64,000 bases of DNA from Cyanoderma ruficeps (lineage: Eukaryota; Chordata; Aves; Passeriformes; Timaliidae): positions 22,935,501 through 22,999,500 of the forward strand of contig VZDJ01000116.1 in assembly GCA_008694505.1 (NCBI GenBank). Reading direction: 5' to 3'. Under the pieces are notes generated by a model. It saw only the letters and a list, made by a program, of their open reading frames with translations. It had not been told where the DNA came from and searched no databases. The stretch's first letter is position 1; the number at the start of each line of letters is the position of its first letter. Below are positions 22,796 through 31,164 of the stretch, in pieces. The position numbers and the translations under genes were made by a program.

Positions 22796-25700
22796 TTGTG
22801 GATCTCTGTTTTTTCCTGTGCTGCAGGTGTTCGATGGCTCGTTTTGCATTCTCATTTTCTTAGAACCCTTTCAGTTCTCTCGCTCTCTCCTGCCCTCCTT
22901 GGCTTTGACCACACAGATTCTAAATCTATAACCTGCAAAGAGCAGGGAGAAAAGCCTGCAGGGATTTTTTTCTGGCACCTTTTAACACTGCTCCAAAGCC
23001 TTGCTCATGAGGAACAACTTACCAGGCTGGTGAGAAGGTTTCCCCTCAGCAGTTAGTCCCAGAGAGAACTACCCTGCATGTCCACCTGTGCAGCCAGACC
23101 TGCCCATGGCACATCCTGAGCCTTTATGGGCACGGATATGGGCACATCCTGAGGCTGAGTGCACGGATAAGGTCAGCATCTCAACTCACAGCTTCTTCAG
23201 CCTTCCCCCTGTGCTGGAGTGAGTGCATTTCCCACACCCAGCAAGTGTTTTCCATAGAGGGAAAAGTTTAAGACTCATCCCTTAAAGAAACTTCAATACC
23301 CTTCTGACAGTGATCGGCTCACTGCCAAGAGAGAAGCATCTATTGAACCTTTTTGCTCTTCTTCAAATCCTGTGTCTCTCCCTATTGGCAGCACACCAGG
23401 TTGTCCCTGCTAAAGCATTCAGTATTTAGGAAGGAGCCCAGAGGAAGTAAGGGGCTTTTTGGAGTGTTTCTAGCAGGGTGTCAGAGGTTTTCTTGGACAC
23501 CTGTGCGCAGCTTTTCTTTTGTTTTCTGTAACATTTGTTATTTTGATATTTTTTTCATTTATTAAACCTTTTACTTTACAAAACACCTCTGAAGAGCAGT
23601 CTCGCTAAGATTATTTTAAGCCAATCTGTAAGAGCTGGACCCACAGAGATTGATACATTGACACCTGGTTTAGAAGACTCTGGCCACGTGTTAATCAGTG
23701 TCACCCCCGCAGCACCACCAGAGCCCAGGTACACAAACAGGAGATGCCACACGCACCTTTGTGCTCGTCTGTGGCAATAAACCTTGGTACGTCAGGGAAA
23801 TAATGTAATTCTTAATAATTATTATTTCTACCATTATCTGAAGCCATGGAAATTAATGTCTTCAGCTAATTAAATAACTGCTTGTGTGCTTGACAAAGTG
23901 TTATATTTATGCAAGAGAGTTATTTCTTCAAATTACCGAAAATAGTTGCATTGAATGAATACAATATGCCAGTTAGATTCTTGGCATATGATGTCTGTTT
24001 CAACATTAATACTGAGGGAAAATTTAATCTGCTCAATTCTTTTATGACATCTAGAAGACAAGACAGGGATCAATGCATGCGTAGCCTCTCATTTTTGCCA
24101 ATTTTATGCAAATCAAATGGCAAAAAATGAGCATAATTTTGTTCCATTATTCCATTATGCCTAGTACAATTATTGTTTCACTATTCTTGTTGCAGAATAT
24201 TTGATGTACTTGTTTCTCCATTTTTTGTAAGTATCACTTTCCAAAGTCTAATAGTACAACTATTAAAGTATTGACTGCAAAAAGAAGAAGTAATTTTTTT
24301 AAATACACAAAAGGAATAAACTAGGAAAATTAAGTAGGCTCCAAAAGTAGCAATGTGAAAGGGAAAGGTAATTTCAGGAAAAGCAAGTAATTTCACTGCA
24401 GTATTAAAAAATATTGTAAAACTAAGTAATAAAATATTAGAGGGTTAGCCATGAGTAAAAGGCTGGGGTTTTTTTAAAAAAGAAAAGCAAGAAATCTACA
24501 TGAGATTATTTTGAAGGAGAATCACTAAGATTAGGCAGCATGACTCTAAAGGAGATGAACTGTGATATTAAGACGAAAATTGCGTTAATCAAAATACTCA
24601 TTGAACAGTTACCCAGCATTTTACTTTTTTTTTCTTTTTCTTTTTTTTTTCCCAAAAGAGATGAAATTTGTCAGCCTGACAACACGGACAGAGAAGTCAC
24701 ACTTAAATAGCCTTGGAAGAAATTGGTGTAGGACTCACAAAGCTCCTGGGTAGAGTATAATATGATGAATAAGAACCAGTAAGCCACCAATAATAAATGC
24801 ACTCTTTCTAAGCCTTTCAAAGAAAAAATAGTGGATAGGAGAAAATTAAAGCAGATGGTTTATTTTTATTTTCAAAATATTTTAGTAAGGCATTTTTTTT
24901 TTAAATATATCATTCAGCAAACTATCCAGAAAAATGTGGAAACCTCTGCTAAAATCTGAAGGAAGGGTGTAAATCCCAGTAAGGTCAATGGAATTTCATT
25001 ATCTTCTGATATTTTTTTCAGTATTCTGTTGAATCTATGAATAAAAAGAACAAATACAGAAATAAAGGCAACGGTGGTATGAATCCCAAAGATCATGTCC
25101 TAATTTAGAAAAGAATGAGAGAAAATAACTCAAAGTAAATGCTTTCTCAGCTAGAAAAAGTCTAATAGCCGTGTCCCTTTGGGATCATTAAAGGGTATTG
25201 GATAAATTCAGTACACCTACTAATGATGTGTGAGAAAGGTTGAATTGTGAGATGGAGCTTTGCTGACAAGGAAAAAATACCCTAGCTTAGTCAAGATTAA
25301 CCAAGATTGTGAAAAACTCCAGAAGGAATAGCAGGGAAAATAAAAGGCAGTAGAATGAATGCAGAAAAAAAACCTCAGCAGAAATGACATTTGCAGAGGG
25401 AAATGTCAGTGCAAGATGCATCAAGGTTTCAGCGTGGTACACAATTACACATCTGTTCAAGACTCGTAAAAAACTTTGTATTTTAAAATATAAGAGCTTC
25501 ATACTAACAGTCAAGATCAATGTCAGCAGATTGGTTCTGTCATAGATGGAAATGCTATCAGATTGTCTATTTAATTTTTAGCTTGTGTGCAGAAAGAATA
25601 TAGAAAAATATAATATGATTTTATTCCCTGGTTTGGTAGATTTTTATTTGAAAGCAGAGAGTTGTTTCAAATAGCAATAATGTCATTATCAGTGCTGATA

Positions 25701-26206
25701 GAACTTGGTGTCTCATCTCTGTCTTTCTTTCACCTTTAAATGGACCCGAAGCCAAATAGTAATTTATCCTGTTATTCTTCATCCGCAGTCTACAATTTAA
25801 AAATAAGAGTGCAAAAAATACGATTACTTTTTTTTTTCCCTTCATGAAAAAATTCTGCAGAGGAATAAACATTCCAATAGAAGTCTGGCTCTTTCTTTGT
25901 AGGATAGGTTTTACACCTCAGCTCACACATATGCATAAAAAATACAGATCTAAATTTTTCTCATAAAAAAATGGAAAAAATAACATAAGCATTAATTTCC
26001 CCCTCTGTTGTTTTATAGATGTTTCTGGGTATAGTAAACTTCCTACAGCAGTTGCAGCCTTTATTATATGGCAGTTTAGTTCTTGGAGATGCTGGTAACA
26101 AATGTGACAAAATACTGTAGCAAAATACACTCATGGGTGTTAGGAAAGGTAAGATTTTTCTGTCAAGGTTTCACTTTAGAAGTGTGCCTGTGAATTTTCT
26201 GTGAAT
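22796..26206. other. Intergenic DNA with minor duplications
   Basis: It includes a small duplication at 23108-23170 (GGCACATCCTGAG twice, then CACGGATA twice, about 31-33 bp apart), a possible LTR at 23295-23640 (see findings) and T-rich runs near 24624-24650. No gene was recognised. Confidence 0.5.
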
Positions 26207-26302
26207 TTTATTTCTTTCTAAGTTTAGAAAAAATAACTAGGCAAGGAAAGGCTTATATTTCTTTCTAAATATTGAAAAAATGTGTAGGCAAGAGGAGGCT
26301 GA
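26207..26302 (+). repeat. Two-copy tandem duplication, 47-bp period
   Basis: ATTTCTTTCTAAGTTTAGAA...AGGCAAGGAAAGGCT is followed by ATTTCTTTCTAAATATTGAA...AGGCAAGAGGAGGCT. The copies are diverged by several substitutions. Confidence 0.75.
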
Positions 26303-28618
26303 TACTTTTAATCTTATAAAATTGATACTTCCCAAGAGTTGACTTACCAGGTAAGACAATAGGAACAGAAAATTGTAACATGCATTACTCTGTTAGCATT
26401 GGAATCCAATAAGCAGGGACACGTTTCTTTTACCTCAGGGAAGGGACTGATGGTTTCCATGATATCAGATTTTTGTTTTGTTTTGGAGTGGAGTGGTTCA
26501 GTCTTGCTCAATGAAAAATTAGCGTGGGATTTATGAAAAAAAAGGGGGAAAAAAAAAAGCCTTTTGCTGTCCTCTGTTCAAAGTGTTGGGTGCATGTTTG
26601 GAAAGCAAAGGGGAAGGCTGCCCTCAGGTTCCCTGGCAGGCTCAGTAGGAATCCTTGCATTGCTCTGGTGTGTTAAGCTAGAGCAGCTCTTGTCGCTATC
26701 CAATCTCTCGGCAGCCATCAGCTCCTCCACAGCTGTCTGCACGCCAGTTTCACCAATGTGTCACAAGGCCAAGGCAGGTCTATATATCCCTGTCCAGAAA
26801 CAATGCAGAGCTTGGCCCCTTCTACTTAATGAGCCCAGGAATATCTGTCCCAAGGAGAAAGGAAAGGGCAGAGGAAGCATTTGTTTCTCTTCATATCCTT
26901 GCAAAGAGGTCAAGCCCAATGGCGTTCTTTTTTCTCTCCCTGCTATTCAGCCACTTGTACTCTCAACAGAACTGCAAAACCACCGCACTGGGTCCTGTAA
27001 ATAGTACCGAGCATCCTTAAGTGAGGGGGATGTCTGCAGCAAGGCTGCATCGATCTCAGCCTGTAGGAGGGGGCTGGCAGAGCAGGGAGGGTGCCTCTGT
27101 GTGTGCAAGGCGGGTAGGGAGGAGAGGATGGTCTCCGCTTTATTCTTGTCCTTTTTTTTCATTTTCTTGTCCTCAGAGCTTTGCAGGGATTCTGAGCAGC
27201 TGGAGAAGTCTGTGTTTGGGGGCTGCTTTGCTTTATCTATTCCACTCTCTCACAACAGCGACCACAGAGAACTTTAAATATACTGTTCTACTGAATGAAT
27301 ATAAATGTATCAGCATTTTCCTCCTTATATACAGGGGCTTAAGTTTTCATAGTTATAGCCTAGAAGCATTTATACTTTATACTTTATTTATTTTGCTTTC
27401 CTACTGTAGTGGATATATTCTTGGAAGGCTTTGTTCACATAACCTTCTACATCACTAGTTTGTAATCTCATTACGTTTTTATTCAGTAACTTAAAACTTT
27501 TGATAACTTATTCAATCGCTTTTAAATTCTAAATCTACCCAAGATGGTTTAGTACATTAGTTCTTTAAAAGTGTAAATGATTTCTGTGTCAAGAACTGAA
27601 AGAATGAAAGGTGTAAAATGTAACACTTGCAAGGAGAGTGGAACTTACAGATATGCATTTAAAGATGAAAGGATTGACAGGTCTGACTTCTCTCAGCCAG
27701 ATTTGTTAACTTCATCTGACACCAAAAAAAAAATCCCATCAAATCAGCACAGAAGAGAACCAACATTGGCATTTGTACATAATTTCTTTCCTAGAGTTAT
27801 GAAATTTCTACTGCATTGCTGTGGCAGCCAAAAGGTTTGCTTTCCTTCATTTTCATAGTGTGTTAGTTCCTAGCCGGGAATCAGTGATGCAGTGTTTCTT
27901 CCTTGATGCTCTAAATCTAGAAACCTTTCTTGTTGTGTTTAGATTTTTATGATTGTTTATGCAGTGAAAGTACTATCATGCTATTCTCTGCGCCTCTTTT
28001 CAAACATTTTCAAAAATTTGGCTGATTTCTGTAGACCTGAAACACAACCTTCATTCAGTCTGAGAAAAAGATGATTTAGATGGCTTTAGAACTTTTTTGG
28101 TTGGTTTAAAGGAATGGAGAAAGTGGAGAAGGAATGTATCTCCCTGTCATGGTAAGCAGAACTATTTCTTAAAGTGTTTCTGTATTAAAGAATATTCTTG
28201 AACTGACTTTGTGTCTTGGACTGTGATCTCCTTTTAACTGCATTTCTGGTCCCATCATAGTATTTAACAGAGGACAGTTGTTCAGCAGCCTTAATCACAT
28301 GTGATAGTGTACAATTAGCAGACTGTTCACAAAGGCTTCAGCCTCAGCTTTTCATCATAAAATATAAAGCAGTAACACAATTTCCCTTTCCTCTCTTTGC
28401 ATGAACTCGCCAATTCATTACCAAACACATACAAAGAGACGTCTAATAGCTACGAAACATGCAGGCCAATGAAATGATCTATCTCAGCTCTGGTAGAAAG
28501 ACAATGTACTCCTGGACTGAGAGCAACTTGTGGACCTCCTTAAACCCTCTGAGATTAAACAGGGAAAATCATGTTTCATCTCTGTTTTCCCCTCACACTT
28601 GATGGAGATACTCCCTCT
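26303..28618. other. Intergenic DNA, no gene recognised
   Basis: A somewhat GC-richer stretch at 26560-27200 carries two open frames of about 145 codons, but their translations are low in conserved motifs and unspliced. I regard them as chance. Confidence 0.45.
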
Positions 28619-28680
28619 ATCAGGACTGTAAACTCCTTAAGGCACAGACTCTTCCTCTGTGATGTTTGTACTTTGTGTTT
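28619..28680 (+). mobile_element. Possible L2/CR1-superfamily 3'-end relic
   Basis: GACTGTAAACTCCTTAAGG, then CACAGACTCTTCC and GATGTTTGTACTTTGTG resemble the old L2 3' end (ACTGTAAGCTCC...GGGCAGGGAC...). The match is short and fades quickly. Confidence 0.4.
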
Positions 28681-29439
28681 GACTTCCTGATCTTGGTTGG
28701 ACTTTTTTTCACACAAAACTCAAATGGATGCTGCTGGATAACATCCCTTACAGGAGTATTGATGGGCTTTGGAAATTTAGGCGAAGGTTTAATGGCGTGC
28801 TTGGGAAAACAGGTTAAACCAAAACCCAAACAAACTCCTATGGGCTCCAAGGATAAAAACTTAAGAATTTGGGGAGGGGTCGATTTGGATCTGATTCTAG
28901 ACTAATGGGGTCACTTTGAACCTATTTAGAGAGGGTACCAGGAGATGAAGTTAAATACCCTTTCTTCATCTGCTTGGAACAGAGACATCCCGTTATAAAT
29001 TCCCCAATTTCAGTGTTAGGAAAAAGTTTCTGAGGGTTTGACTGATCATAAAATGAAAATATGTCACAGAGTTGAAAAAGCTGTGGAAGGAGCACCTAAA
29101 AAAAAAAAAAAGGACATTTTAGGCAACTTTAACACAAGGATTACTTTTGTACTGCTCCATTTACAAAGACAACTTTGTGACTGCACATCATGCTGTAAGC
29201 AGGAGGCAACATCTTGATTTGAACCTTAAATCTGGAGGATGGCGTTGAGAGGGAAGAAGTGTGCTAATGTCTACAAATAATTCAGTGGGTGAAGGTATGG
29301 GTGTTAACATCTTTGGAATGGGTCTTAATGCGTCTACTAACTTTGCGCAGCAGGCTTGTTGTAGAACCCAGACAGTTCGGCTCCTGCAGCAGAAAACGTT
29401 CCGCACAAGCCTGAGTTTCTGAATTTTGGGGTAAAATCA
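28681..29439. other. Intergenic DNA upstream of the CpG island
   Basis: It contains an A-run near 29099-29112. No element or exon was recognised. The composition starts to rise in GC after about 29300. Confidence 0.5.
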
Positions 29440-29501
29440 CAGGTTCAAGGGGGTATAAGGGTGAGGCGGATCGGGAAGGGTGCGCCTTCTGAGTACCTCA
29501 G

Positions 29502-29552
29502 CCAATGGGGAAAGGAAAAGGGCCACTTGCGGCCGGAGTTCGGGATAAAAGG
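29502..29552 (+). promoter_or_regulatory. Possible distal promoter module: CCAAT box and TATA-like element
   Basis: A CCAAT pentamer (29502-29506) is followed about 40 bp downstream by GATAAAAGG (29544-29552). The edge of the CpG island begins here. If used, transcription would start near 29575-29585, about 1.2 kb upstream of the ATRNL1 ATG. Each motif is short and could occur by chance; the spacing and island context are the only support. Confidence 0.3.
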
Positions 29553-30099
29553 ATGCCGTGCCCTCCGAAACCTCGAGAGAAAACCCCGCGGGTGTGTGTC
29601 CCAGTGGCATCTCTTCCTTTATTCAAATAAAGTTGCAGGACTCCTCCGTCTACTTTATGGACACTGGCTTTTCATAGCGTGATTTTCTGTACAGAGTAAA
29701 GGTGAGGTTCCCAAAACAAGCCCTAACCTCTCTTCTGCTACCAGCGGGGAGGATTTCAGGGCAAAATCGCTTCTGAACTTCGCAGGACCTGAGGCGAACA
29801 GAGAACCAAGGCGGCAGAGCGGGGAACATCCGAGCCCCAGCCCGCCCTGCCGGGGGGTGCGGGGCCGAGGAACACGGGACGGGGCGGGCTCGTCTCGGGG
29901 GTTCGGGCGGCGGGGGCGGCATTCCCGGTGCCGCTCCGTTCCCGGCGCCGCGGCAGCTCCCCCCGGCTCCTGTTCTGGCAGCGTGGGCGGGAGAGGCACT
30001 CGGGGGGCGGTCACCCCGCCGGACCCCCCTCCCAGCGAGGGACGGATCCACGCGGGCCGAGGGGCGGGAGGCGGCTCCGAGCGGCGATGACAATTAGCC

Positions 30100-30112
30100 T
30101 TTAAAAATGGCT
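30100..30112 (+). promoter_or_regulatory. TATA-like/YY1-like core element in the CpG island
   Basis: An isolated AT-rich patch in otherwise GC-rich DNA reads TTTAAAAATGGCTGC. TTTAAAAA could act as a TATA-like element, and AAAATGGC resembles the core of a YY1 site. A start about 25-30 bp downstream (near 30130) would give an ATRNL1 leader of roughly 620 bases. This is motif reading only. Confidence 0.3.
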
Positions 30113-30248
30113 GCTTGGAAGCTGTCAGCTGGGACGCGGAGGGGCTGCTAACCCTCCTCTCGCTGCCTCCCGCCTCCCTTCCCCGCAGGGCTAATAACGG
30201 AGCGGGGATAAGAGCTCTCCAGCCCTTTCCCCGCCCCGCCGGAGCGCG

Positions 30249-30257
30249 ATGCCGTAG
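30249..30257 (+). promoter_or_regulatory. Minimal upstream ORF (ATG-CCG-TAG)
   Basis: A two-codon open frame with an immediate stop lies 502 bases upstream of the ATRNL1 start. If the transcript begins upstream of it, such minimal uORFs can lower initiation at the main ATG. Whether it is in the mRNA is unknown. Confidence 0.3.
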
Positions 30258-30401
30258 CGGCTCCGGGCCCGGCCGCCCTCACTTCCCAGCTGGCTGCCTG
30301 GCGAGAGCGGGCGGCCCCCGCCTCCCGCGCTCCTCCTCGCCGCCGCTGCGTGTGTGCCGCGGGCACCGGGATACAAAGGAGAAGGGGGAGCCGCGGGATA
30401 C

Positions 30402-30515
30402 ATGGTCCAGGGTGGCGTGTGCGCGGCCGTGGGGGCATATCTGGCGAGGAGAAAACACAAGGTCAAGAGGCAGCTCTCCTCCTCCATGGAAGAAGACGGG
30501 AGCGATGAGCCCTGA
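30402..30515 (+). CDS. Upstream ORF of 37 codons in the ATRNL1 leader (possible uORF)
   Basis: The ATG at 30402 opens a 37-residue frame ending in TGA at 30513-30515, 236 bases before the ATRNL1 ATG and out of frame with it (30402 and 30751 are not a multiple of three apart). The peptide starts MVQGGVCAAVGAYLARRKHK, continues with a basic VKRQL stretch, and ends in a Ser run and acidic residues (EEDGSDEP). The start context is weak (T at -3) but has G at +4. The codons look ordinary rather than purely CpG-driven. I do not recognise the peptide. It may be a regulatory uORF, the start of another spliced frame, or chance. Confidence 0.35.
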   Translation: MVQGGVCAAVGAYLARRKHKVKRQLSSSMEEDGSDEP

Positions 30516-30582
30516 GGAGGACGACGAGGAGAAGGGGCGGATGGCTAAGGGCTGCCGCTGCCGGGCTTCCCCTCGGGAGTGA
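30505..30582 (+). CDS. Second short uORF (25 codons), overlapping the 37-codon uORF
   Basis: The ATG at 30505 lies inside the previous uORF in another frame. It encodes an acidic stretch (SPEEDDEEKG) and then a Cys/Arg-rich tail, stopping at TGA 30580-30582. It ends 168 bases before the ATRNL1 ATG. No ATG occurs between 30582 and 30751, so reinitiation at the main start is possible. The peptide is low-complexity and may be chance. Confidence 0.25.
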   Translation: MSPEEDDEEKGRMAKGCRCRASPRE

Positions 30583-30679
30583 CGGGGCGCGGAGGGCTGA
30601 AGGGGCCGGAGGAGGCAGCGCTGGGGTCGGGAGGGAGGAGAGGAAGGCGAGGAGGAAGCGGGGGGTTTGAATCTCCCTG

Positions 30680-30699
30680 GCTGGATTATCTCCCCTTAG
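30680..30699 (+). promoter_or_regulatory. Possible 3' splice acceptor upstream of the ATRNL1 start
   Basis: A pyrimidine-rich stretch ending in CCCCTTAG|GGGAAG lies 52 bases before the ATG. If used, the ATRNL1 start codon would be in a second exon joined to an upstream non-coding exon. The tract is short and interrupted, so this is weak. Confidence 0.2.
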
Positions 30700-30750
30700 G
30701 GGAAGCTGCCATCGCCGGCCGCGCCTCGGCCCGCGGCCCCCTCGGCCAAG

Positions 30751-31034
30751 ATGGACCTGGGCAGCGCCGGCCGGAGAGCGGGAGCTGCCCCCGCGGGCCC
30801 GGCCGCTTGGAGACCTTTCCCCTCCGCCTGCTGCTGCTGCTTCGCCTCGCTCCTGGATGTGAACAGCTGGCTGCTCTTCTACGGCTTCCTCTACCTGGCC
30901 CTCTATGCCCAGGTGTCCCAGTCCAAGTCCTGCGACAAAATCTCCTGCTTCTCGGGTCATTGTGTCAACTCCACCTGCGTTTGTGACCAGGGCTGGGTGG
31001 GAGACCAGTGCCAACACTGCCAGGGCAGGTTCAA
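30751..31034 (+). CDS. ATRNL1: ATRNL1 (attractin-like 1), first coding exon, partial gene
   Basis: The exon encodes 94 whole codons plus two bases of codon 95. The start is well fixed. An in-frame TAG lies at 30697-30699, and the first ATG after it has A at -3 and G at +4. Residues 1-39 are Ala/Gly/Pro/Arg-rich with a run of four Cys (27-30). Residues 40-55 (WLLFYGFLYLALYAQV) form a hydrophobic signal or signal-anchor segment. Residues 61-87 form an EGF-like module with Cys at 61, 66, 71, 76, 78 and 87 and an N-glycosylation sequon at Asn73. The exon ends in WVGDQCQHCQGRF, the lead-in to the CUB domain. The NSWLL-YGFLYLALYAQVSQSK block is typical of ATRNL1; attractin itself has a different N-terminus but shares the WVG-QCQHC end. 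Known of the family: a single-pass membrane protein of about 1,380 residues with CUB, kelch, C-type lectin, PSI and laminin-EGF domains, linked to melanocortin-receptor signalling and neural roles. The rest of the gene lies beyond the window. Confidence 0.93.
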
Positions 31035-31040
31035 GTAAGT
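31035..31040 (+). other. ATRNL1: 5' splice donor of ATRNL1 exon 1
   Basis: The sequence TTCAA|GTAAGT is a near-perfect U1 donor directly after the conserved QCQHCQGRF peptide. It splits codon 95 after its second base (phase 2), so the next exon must supply the third base of a Lys (or Asn) codon. Reading through instead gives Lys and then a TAA stop, which supports splicing here. Confidence 0.88.
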
Positions 31041-31104
31041 CTCTGCTTATTGCGATTTTCTTCTTCTCATCTCTACATCCTTTTCCTGTCACTTTCACTT
31101 GCCT

Positions 31105-31164
31105 TTTTTGTTTGTTCGGGGTTTTGTTTGTTTGTTTGGGCTTTTGTTTGTTTTGTTTTGCTTG
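31105..31164 (+). repeat. (GTTT)n-rich simple repeat in intron 1
   Basis: Interrupted TTTG/GTTT units lie just 70 bases after the donor. Open frames here are low-complexity artefacts. Confidence 0.85.

Larger units (their letters stand above)
29440..31050. promoter_or_regulatory. ATRNL1: CpG island covering the ATRNL1 promoter, leader and exon 1
   Basis: The base composition changes sharply from AT-rich flanks to GC-rich DNA full of CpG. It is densest at about 29830-30800 and ends just after the exon 1 donor. Several GC boxes (GGGGCGGG at 29881 and 30061, GTGGGCGGG near 29983) fit Sp/KLF binding. The arrangement is that of a vertebrate CpG-island promoter, probably with dispersed transcription starts. 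The exact start site cannot be read from sequence. The island also explains the long GC-rich open frames on both strands here (for example minus-strand 30463-31098), which are composition artefacts. Confidence 0.85.

Noticed and set aside
26564..27004. 146-codon open frame
   Set aside because: No recognisable motif, no splice sites or polyadenylation context, and a second overlapping frame of similar quality.
30115..30582. 155-codon + strand open frame upstream of ATRNL1
   Set aside because: It opens with TTG rather than ATG and is Pro/Arg/Ser-rich from CpG composition. Only its 3' part coincides with the short uORF listed separately.
30463..31098. 211-codon minus-strand open frame across ATRNL1 exon 1
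   Set aside because: It runs antisense through a CpG island over a confident coding exon. Its Ala/Gly/Arg/Pro-rich low-complexity content is a composition artefact.
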